A stretch of DNA of 34,410 nt, taken from positions 1 through 34,410 of the forward strand of contig VXTU01000039.1 of NCBI GenBank assembly GCA_009837285.1, in the 5' to 3' direction. Positions within the stretch are counted from its first letter, which is position 1. Every line of letters begins with the position of its first letter. The position numbers and the translations under genes were made by a program. Below are positions 29,515 through 34,410 of this stretch, in pieces. Source of the DNA: Chloroflexota bacterium. Lineage in GTDB: Bacteria; Chloroflexota; Dehalococcoidia; UBA2979. The notes under the pieces are model-generated. The model saw only the letters and a list, made by a program, of their open reading frames with translations, was not told the DNA's origin and ran no database searches.

Positions 29515-30726
29515 ATGACAACAGCGGAAGCAGGGACACTCCAGCTCGGGCCTCCCGAGCGTGTGAGCGCCGTTGAGGCGATGGACGAGTTCCGGCGGGG
29601 TCGGCCCGTCATCATCGTTGACGACGAGGGCCGCGAGAACGAGGGAGACCTGTGCATCCCGGCGCAGTTCATCGACGCCGCGATGATCGCATTCATGAGC
29701 ACGCGTGCGCGCGGCATGATCTGCGTCGCGATGTCCGGTGAGCGGCTGGACGCGATGAACGTACCACTCATGAGCGGCCGCAACACCTCGCCGCTCTCGA
29801 AGCAGTTCACCGTCTCAGTCGAGGCGCGCGACGGCATTGCGACAGGCGCCTCGGCCGCCGACCGGGCGCGCACCATCCAGGTGCTCGTAGACCCCGATTC
29901 GATCCCGGAGCATCTCACCCGCCCCGGCCACGTCTTCCCGCTGCGGGCCCGCGACGGCGGCGTCCTGGCGCGCGCCGGCCACACCGAGGCCTCGGTGGAC
30001 CTGGCACGCTTCGCCGGGTGCACGCCGGCGGCGGTGATCTGCGAGATGCTGCGCGAGGACGGCTCGGTGGCGCGCACGCCGGACCTCGTGGCGTTCGCGC
30101 GCGAACACGACATCAAGGTGGTCACGGTCAACGACGTGATCGCCCACCGTCTCCGCACCGACACCCTCATCGAGCGGGTCACCGAGGCCGGACTGCCGAG
30201 TCGGTTCGGTGACTTCACGGCGGTCGCCTACCGCACGCTCGTCGACACACGCGAGCACATCGCCTTCGTCCTCGGGGACATCACAACGCCCGATCCGGTG
30301 CTCGTGCGCGTCCACGACCAGTGCGTGACGGGCGACGTATTCCGCTCGCTGAGCTGCGACTGCGGCTACCAGCTGCGAGCCGCGATGGACCTCGTGCGCG
30401 AGGCGGGGCGCGGCGTCGTCGTGTACCTCTACCAGCAAGGGCGAGCCATCTGCGTGCAGGAAGAGGGGATCCAGCGCTGGAGCGACGACGGTGAAGCGCT
30501 GGCATCGATCGAGGCGCTGGGTCTGCCCGACTACGGGATCGGGATGCAGATCCTGGCGGATCTCGGAGTCGGCGAGATGCGGCTCATCACGGATAACCCG
30601 GTGAAGCGCTCGGGCCTTGGTGCGTACGGGCTGGAGATAACCGAACTCGTCCCCCTCGTCGATCGCACGCGCGAGCAGCGCGAGGCGGCCCTGAGCGCAG
30701 CCCGAAGAGACGACGAGGGCGCGTAG
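29515..30726 (+). CDS. ribBA: RibBA: DHBP synthase fused to a degenerate GTP cyclohydrolase II domain
   Basis: The N-terminal half (~15-215) is 3,4-dihydroxy-2-butanone-4-phosphate synthase, which converts ribulose 5-phosphate for riboflavin synthesis. Its acidic loop DDEGRENEGD (36-45), GVSAADR-like GASAADR, RPGHVFPLRA and GGHTEA-like AGHTEAS are all intact. The C-terminal half resembles GTP cyclohydrolase II and keeps the zinc ligands (HDQCVTGD, SLSCDCG). The next block is abnormal: YLYQQGRAICVQEEG replaces the usual YxRQEGRGIGLLNK, and the segment with RAY, DTVEAN and ADxRDY is shortened to end in GLPDYGIG. Residues equivalent to the catalytic Asp/Arg appear lost. The second domain may be inactive or altered. 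ATG 29515 is chosen; an in-frame GTG at 29482 would add an Arg-rich stretch. Confidence 0.88.
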   Translation: MTTAEAGTLQLGPPERVSAVEAMDEFRRGRPVIIVDDEGRENEGDLCIPAQFIDAAMIAFMSTRARGMICVAMSGERLDAMNVPLMSGRNTSPLSKQFTVSVEARDGIATGASAADRARTIQVLVDPDSIPEHLTRPGHVFPLRARDGGVLARAGHTEASVDLARFAGCTPAAVICEMLREDGSVARTPDLVAFAREHDIKVVTVNDVIAHRLRTDTLIERVTEAGLPSRFGDFTAVAYRTLVDTREHIAFVLGDITTPDPVLVRVHDQCVTGDVFRSLSCDCGYQLRAAMDLVREAGRGVVVYLYQQGRAICVQEEGIQRWSDDGEALASIEALGLPDYGIGMQILADLGVGEMRLITDNPVKRSGLGAYGLEITELVPLVDRTREQREAALSAARRDDEGA

Positions 30727-30762
30727 CACCGCAGTGCCACGCGCCCCGCTCGGGCCGCTGTC

Positions 30763-30781
30763 GCGCGGGCACTGCCCGCGC
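30763..30781. terminator. Hairpin between convergent ribBA and the UGSC gene
   Basis: GCGCGGGC (30763-30770) and GCCCGCGC (30774-30781) form a perfect 8-bp stem with the tight loop ACT. It lies between the ribBA stop (30726) and the UGSC gene stop (30786). Confidence 0.5.
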
Positions 30782-30785
30782 CCAA

Positions 30786-31304
30786 CTAGTCGATGAGCGC
30801 CGAGATCACCTCGTCGATGACGGCGTCAGCCTTCTCGTAGAGTTCCTCGTCCGTCGCATCCTGGATGGGGTGGTCGACGAACGCGCGCGCCATGGCGGGC
30901 AGGCCCAGTGAGCCGGCCTGCGCCTCAGCCGCGTCGACGAACTCGTCGGAGGCCATCATCACCGAGGGGATGCCCTGAATCTCGAACCAGACCGTGTCGT
31001 GCACACTGCACGTCGTGCACGAGCCTCAGTCGGCGAGGGCTTCGATGACGAAGTCCACCTCCTCCATCATCTTGCGCCGTAGCTCGTCCGGCGCCGGCTT
31101 GGCGAAGGTCGGCTTCATGTAGCGCTTCACCGTCACCTCGGGCACGCGCTCGTTCAGCAGCGACTCGATGCGGTCGAGCAGAACGTTCCCGCGCGGCTTG
31201 CTGATGTCGAGCAGGCCGACGGTGCCCGTGATGTGCTCGGGACGCTTCGTGAGTTGCCTCCCGATCGGTTCCCGTTCGTCTGTCGGGTCAAGAATCGTCG
31301 TCAT
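30786..31304 (-). CDS. UGSC family selenoprotein (in-frame TGA read as selenocysteine)
   Basis: Read through one TGA, this is a 172-residue protein: the first 92 codons, TGA at 31028-31026 as residue 93, then 79 more residues in the same frame. The junction reads ALAD-U-GSCTTCSVHD, exactly the U-G-S-C motif that names the UGSC (seleno)protein family. Conserved flanks are TVGLLDISKPRGNVLLD before it and WFEIQGIPSVMMASDEF and AGSLGLP after it. The redox residues would be Sec93, Cys96 and Cys99. A perfect hairpin begins three bases after the TGA (SECIS-like, separate entry). The start ATG overlaps the stop of the upstream thioredoxin-fusion gene by four bases, so the pair is co-translated. Function is unknown; a redox role with the thioredoxin domain next door is a reasonable inference. 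selABCD are not in the window. Confidence 0.88.
30997..31022 (-). promoter_or_regulatory. SECIS-like hairpin just after the in-frame TGA
   Basis: On the minus strand TCGTGCAC (31022-31015) pairs perfectly with GTGCACGA (31004-30997) around the loop GACGTGCAGT. The stem starts three bases after the TGA and the loop is centred ~16-18 bases from it, about where bacterial SECIS apical loops lie. The loop contains GU. It lies inside the coding sequence, as bacterial SECIS elements do. Confidence 0.6.
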
Positions 31305-32875
31305 ACGACCTCCTCGATCTTCCTGCTATCCAGCCCGCTCGCCCAGCCCGGGAAGATCGAGGTGAACTTCCCGGCGCCGCTGCCGGCGATCACGATGTGG
31401 ATGTTATCGGGTGACTGGAACTTTGGTATGAGCTCCTCGAGCTGCTCCTCGCTCGGCCCGTCCGGCCCGAAGCTCTCGGGCGGGATGCCCGCGCCCGCTC
31501 GCTCGTCGATCAGGAGCTCGCGCACCGGTCGGTGGGTGAGCTCCCAGAGCCGCCGCTGGAGGTCGGCCCGCGTCCAGCCGTCCCGGCCGATGGTGTCGAC
31601 GTGCTCGGGGCAGAGCACCATCAAGATCTCACCCGACCTCGATCGGGGGTGACTGATCGCCTGCAACGACATCGCGAGGCTGCCCGCGAGCGCCTCGGCG
31701 GTGCGAGAGGTCTGGTCGACGCACACCAGCGGCCCCGGGGACGCGGGGAACACCGAGACCACGCTCTCGGCGGCCTCGTACCCGTGCTTGACGTGGAACG
31801 GCTCCCAGGGGCTGCGCTCTTCGCGTTCGGCGAACGCGAGCGTGAACTTCGCGGGCGACCCGAGCATGGAGCGCTCCGTGCCGCCCGGCTTCGCCCCGCC
31901 CACGTTACGCAGCACGAGGCGGACGGCCCGTCCGATCGTCGCGTTCGCGCGGTTGCCCTGGCCGAGCGCGCCGAGTCCGGAGTTCATCCCGATGCGGTCG
32001 CGGATCGGCCCGTTCACGATGACGGCCGGCGAGGCGCCCATGGTGGTCGCCATCACGCCGTGCGCGTTGAATTGCTCCGTACACACCGCCTCGACCGCGG
32101 CGATCACGACGGGCAGGTACTCGGGCTTGCAGCCGGCGAGGACCGCGTTGATGGCGATCTTCTCGACCGTCGCCTCACCCATGTTGGGCGGAACGATGGC
32201 GACCACGTCCTGCGCGTCGCGACGGCTGCCGGCCAGCATGCGCATCACGCGCTCCGGGCTGGGCGCCACCACGGGCAAGCCGTCGGTGAAGCCCTGGTCG
32301 AACATGAACTCGTCGACATCGTCCGCGCTGCCGACCTCGATGCGCCGTGCTCGGAGCGGGCTTCCCTCGGCTTCCGCCGCGAGTCGCTCGGCGATGCCGG
32401 GCTCGAGCGTGCGCGAACCGCAACCGGGCTGCGACAAGGGGTAGCGCTCCCAGTCGACGTCGCCTGAGTCGGCATCCGAAAGGTCGGCGAGCCGGCCGTA
32501 AAGCGCGCGCCAGTCCTCGCGGCCGAAGCCGACGAAGCGGTCGACCTCGGCGCCGTCGCGGTCGGTGAGGATCACGGTCGGCACGGTCTCGAGGTCGTAG
32601 CGGTACGAGACGCCGAGCTCCGAGTCGTCGAGGAGTGGCAGTGTCAGGTCGTGCCGTTCGACGAGGATCGCGTTGCCCTCGGCCTCCTGGCCGATCGCCA
32701 GCACGTCGACGGCCGCGCCGAAGGCGCGGTGCGCGCCCTCGATGAGCGGCATCGAGGTGCCGCACGTGGGACAGTCCTCCTTGACGAAGGCGAGCAGCGC
32801 CGGGCGACCGGTCGGGAACGCGCGCTCCTCGCTGCGCTGGTCGAGCAACGCGAAGCCAGGCAGCTCGCTCACCAT
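31301..32875 (-). CDS. Thioredoxin-like domain fused to a large conserved domain, partner of the UGSC selenoprotein
   Basis: This 524-residue protein starts with a thioredoxin/TlpA-like domain (~1-150) with active site EDCPTCGTS (Cys35, Cys38), a cis-Pro strand TVPTVILTDRDG and no signal peptide. The rest (~175-524) is a conserved domain with the segments FTDGLPVVAPSPERVMRML, VPPNMGEATVEKIAINAV, AGCKPEYLPVVIAAVEAV, NSGLGALGQGNRANATIGRA and SPWEPFHVKHGYE. I recall this domain beside UGSC genes in Actinobacteria and marine Chloroflexi, but know no reaction for it. AAGGAG precedes the ATG. The stop overlaps the UGSC start, which implies a common pathway; the Trx domain could reduce the Sec/Cys centre. 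Confidence 0.8.
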   Translation of the reverse strand: MVSELPGFALLDQRSEERAFPTGRPALLAFVKEDCPTCGTSMPLIEGAHRAFGAAVDVLAIGQEAEGNAILVERHDLTLPLLDDSELGVSYRYDLETVPTVILTDRDGAEVDRFVGFGREDWRALYGRLADLSDADSGDVDWERYPLSQPGCGSRTLEPGIAERLAAEAEGSPLRARRIEVGSADDVDEFMFDQGFTDGLPVVAPSPERVMRMLAGSRRDAQDVVAIVPPNMGEATVEKIAINAVLAGCKPEYLPVVIAAVEAVCTEQFNAHGVMATTMGASPAVIVNGPIRDRIGMNSGLGALGQGNRANATIGRAVRLVLRNVGGAKPGGTERSMLGSPAKFTLAFAEREERSPWEPFHVKHGYEAAESVVSVFPASPGPLVCVDQTSRTAEALAGSLAMSLQAISHPRSRSGEILMVLCPEHVDTIGRDGWTRADLQRRLWELTHRPVRELLIDERAGAGIPPESFGPDGPSEEQLEELIPKFQSPDNIHIVIAGSGAGKFTSIFPGWASGLDSRKIEEVV

Positions 32876-32948
32876 GCGCTCCTTACGTAGACCAGCCCGT
32901 CCGCCTGCATTCTAGCCACATCGGGCCAACGTCGTGGCGCATCCTCGC

Positions 32949-33353
32949 TCAGGTGCGCGCATCAAGGCGGTCGAGCCGCCCGGGCCAGTCGAGGAGCCGC
33001 TCGTCGGCGGTGAGGAGCCGGCAGCCGGGGACCGTGATGGCGGTGGCGGTGATGATTCGGTCCCCGGGGTCGCCGTGCATGTCGGGGAGCACGCCCGACC
33101 TTGCCGCGATGTCCCCCCGAACCGGTACCTCGATGAGACCATCCGTCAGGAGCTCGAAGCGCCAGCTTTCTACATCAATGTCCACTTCAAGGCGTCCCTT
33201 GGCGACGAGTAGCCCGACCTCCCAGAACGTGATTGTTGAGACCGCAGCATCGCCATCAGCCCAGGCGTGGCCGAGGAGCCGGCGAGCCCTCGATCCAAGC
33301 CTGGGTGAGCCGAGGCGCAGCCACAGCAGGACGTGGGTGTCGAGCAGGATCAC
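32949..33353 (-). CDS. vapC: VapC-type PIN-domain toxin (ribonuclease)
   Basis: This 134-residue PIN-domain protein carries the acidic active-site residues in order: Asp5 in MILLDTHVLLW, Glu in ISTITFWEVGLL-like STITFWEVG, and Asp pair in MHGDPGDRIITATA, followed by LLTADERLLDW. These bind Mg2+ and cut RNA, usually tRNA or rRNA. The GTG start overlaps the antitoxin stop by four bases (GTGA), giving translational coupling. Confidence 0.92.
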   Translation of the reverse strand: MILLDTHVLLWLRLGSPRLGSRARRLLGHAWADGDAAVSTITFWEVGLLVAKGRLEVDIDVESWRFELLTDGLIEVPVRGDIAARSGVLPDMHGDPGDRIITATAITVPGCRLLTADERLLDWPGRLDRLDART

Positions 33354-33661
33354 CCTGACTGCCGCAGGTCGGGATTGAGCACGCGGTCCGGATCCGCGAG
33401 GACGTCAATCTCCGCCTCGTCCATGGGACTGATGATGTCACCAAGGATGCGTATGCGGCCCTTGTCCGCGCCCCACGGCGCCTTACGCGGCTGCTGGTAC
33501 GCGATGAGCTTTGCGATGGGCTCGCCGTTCTTGGTGATCACGATCTCCTCCCCCGTCTCCGCCACCTCGTCCATGAGTTTCAGGCACCTCGCCTTGAACT
33601 CCGAGGCCTTGATGATCTGGCCCGTGGTGTACACACCCCGGAGGTCACTCAGCCCTGGCAT
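33350..33661 (-). CDS. Phd/YefM-family antitoxin
   Basis: This 103-residue protein has the Phd/YefM pattern: an N-terminal DNA-binding part with IIKASEFKARCLKLMDEVAE and the strand-turn EEIVITKNGEPIAKLIAYQ. The acidic C-terminal tail would wrap the VapC toxin. ATG 33661 with GGGAGG upstream is preferred; a longer frame to 33724 would run through the operator palindrome. It is the first gene of the vapBC operon. Confidence 0.9.
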   Translation of the reverse strand: MPGLSDLRGVYTTGQIIKASEFKARCLKLMDEVAETGEEIVITKNGEPIAKLIAYQQPRKAPWGADKGRIRILGDIISPMDEAEIDVLADPDRVLNPDLRQSG

Positions 33662-33680
33662 GACCGCCCGCCTCCCTTGT

Positions 33681-33706
33681 ATGACTATAGTCAGGACTAT
33701 AGTCAT
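33681..33706 (-). promoter_or_regulatory. 26-bp perfect palindrome: vapBC operator
   Basis: ATGACTATAGTC (33681-33692) is followed by AG and its exact reverse complement GACTATAGTCAT (33695-33706). Each half contains the 10-bp palindrome GACTATAGTC, so two nested sites 12 bases apart (about one helical turn) can bind two antitoxin dimers. It overlaps the promoter -10 box and lies 20 bases before the ATG. Confidence 0.8.
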
Positions 33707-33724
33707 CATCTTACTCGTCCGCAA
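33696..33724 (-). promoter_or_regulatory. vapBC promoter
   Basis: On the minus strand TTGCGG (33724-33719) and TATAGT (33701-33696) are separated by 17 bases. The -10 box lies inside the operator palindrome, which fits autorepression. A second TATAGT occurs one turn downstream (33689-33684). Confidence 0.6.
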
Positions 33725-33805
33725 CCCCGTCCCCCAATGGCGGAGAGCCTAGCTCCGAGGGCTGGTAGGCTCGTTTGGACCTCCGTCGAGACTGGAGCTT
33801 CGCGA

Positions 33806-34410
33806 GTGAGACTGCTGTCGGCGCCGCGCGTCTTCTATGGCTGGTGGATCGTCGTCGCGGGCTTCGCTATCCAGTGGACCGTCGGCGCGTTGATGCTCCA
33901 CCCCTTCGGCATCTACGTGGTCGAGTTCGAGGAGGAGTTCGGCTGGAACCGCACCGAACTCTCCGTGGCGTTCTCGCTTGCGCGCGTCGAGGACGGCCTG
34001 CTCGGCCCCATCCAGGGGTGGATGATTGACCGCTTCGGGCCACGCGCCGTGATTCGCGTGGGGGTGGTGCTCTTCGCGCTCGGGTTCGTCGCGTTCAGCA
34101 TGATGGACTCACTGCTGATGTTCTATGTGACGTTCCTGCTCATGGCCGTCGGCGCGGCCCTCGCCGGCTTCCTTTCCGTCACCACGGCCGTCGTGAACTG
34201 GTTCGTCCGGCGCCGTACGCTCGCGGTGAGCCTCGCGCTTATCGGGGTGGCCGGGGGCGGCTTCGCCGCGCCGGGGATCGCCCTGCTCATCGAGGAGGTC
34301 GGCTGGCGGAACACGGCGCTCATCTCTGCCGCGATCATCGCGATCGTCGGGCTCCCCGCGGCTCAACTCGTGAGGCACCGCCCCGAGCCCTACGGCATGC
34401 TGCCCGACGG
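33806..34410 (+). CDS. MFS transporter (monocarboxylate/oxalate-formate type), partial at right edge
   Basis: The first ~201 residues of a major facilitator superfamily carrier are present; the gene continues beyond the window. It opens FYGWWIVVAGFAIQWTVGAL (helix 1), then YVVEFEEEFGWNRTELSVAFS, a typical loop and helix 2 of the OFA/MCT-like group, and the MFS signature region GWMIDRFGPRAVI after helix 2. Helices 3-6 follow, ending near TALISAAIIAIVGLP. Start GTG 33806 has GGAG eight bases upstream. Such carriers import organic acids, which would suit the surrounding catabolic genes. Confidence 0.85.
   Translation, partial: MRLLSAPRVFYGWWIVVAGFAIQWTVGALMLHPFGIYVVEFEEEFGWNRTELSVAFSLARVEDGLLGPIQGWMIDRFGPRAVIRVGVVLFALGFVAFSMMDSLLMFYVTFLLMAVGAALAGFLSVTTAVVNWFVRRRTLAVSLALIGVAGGGFAAPGIALLIEEVGWRNTALISAAIIAIVGLPAAQLVRHRPEPYGMLPD

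Noticed and set aside
1-34410. CRISPR array, prophage or insertion sequence
   Set aside because: No regularly spaced repeats, no transposase, integrase or phage structural genes were seen on either strand.

Overview
The window comes from a high-GC bacterium. Gene density is high, many starts are GTG or TTG, and Shine-Dalgarno sequences are strong (AGGAGG type). The gene mix points to an aerobic or marine/soil Chloroflexota, for example a SAR202 or Dehalococcoidia relative: repeated CoA-ester catabolism genes, an F420-type luciferase-like oxidoreductase, a DUF3179 lipoprotein, a UGSC selenoprotein and a short tmRNA tag (GDKELALAA) that resembles, from memory, the GERELVLAG tag of Dehalococcoides. 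This assignment is inference; there is no rRNA in the window. The G-rich, low-complexity first ~110 bases look like a contig end, and the last gene runs off the right edge.

Layout. 0.2-4.0 kb (+): a xanthine-dehydrogenase-family molybdenum subunit broken by an in-frame TAG, a MoaD/ThiS-like sulfur carrier and an enoyl-CoA hydratase. 4.0-7.9 kb (-): a zinc-ribbon/coiled-coil protein, a PTPS-family pterin enzyme with Glu in place of the catalytic Cys, and the korAB 2-oxoacid:ferredoxin oxidoreductase. 8.3-12.6 kb (+): a stand-alone Lrp-type ligand-binding domain, a methyltransferase, a peroxiredoxin, a C-terminal processing protease, smpB and its tmRNA. 12.6-16.5 kb (-): a second enoyl-CoA hydratase with a stop at codon 10, a secreted repeat/gluzincin metalloprotease split by a frameshift, and an LppM-like lipoprotein. 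16.7-22.8 kb: an LLM oxidoreductase (+), then on the minus strand a MaoC pair, a DUF3179 lipoprotein, hicAB, and a DUF35/thiolase pair. 23-26 kb: a phosphoesterase and Na+/solute symporter (+), and an SDR (-). 26.3-30.7 kb: mazEF, rarA, a PEP-synthase-like helical fragment (-) and ribBA. 30.8-32.9 kb (-): a thioredoxin-fusion protein coupled to a UGSC selenoprotein. 32.9-34.4 kb: vapBC (-) and a partial MFS transporter (+).

How it fits together. The metabolic theme is breakdown of CoA-activated or oxidised organic acids: two crotonases, a heteromeric MaoC hydratase, a Cys-less thiolase with its DUF35 partner, an SDR, an LLM enzyme, korAB and importers. The MaoC + DUF35 + thiolase set matches the domain inventory of the actinobacterial steroid side-chain hydratase/retro-aldolase (ChsH1-ChsH2-Ltp2), but on separate genes. 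Housekeeping genes (ssrA/smpB, rarA, ribBA, a probable folate-pathway PTPS) are interspersed.

The strongest unusual signal is the UGSC gene. An in-frame TGA sits exactly at the family's Sec position and is followed by a perfect 8-bp hairpin, so one selenoprotein would be read as two short ORFs by standard gene calling. Three other genes are interrupted (TAG, TAA and a 1-nt frameshift); these look like real decay or sequence errors, not recoding.
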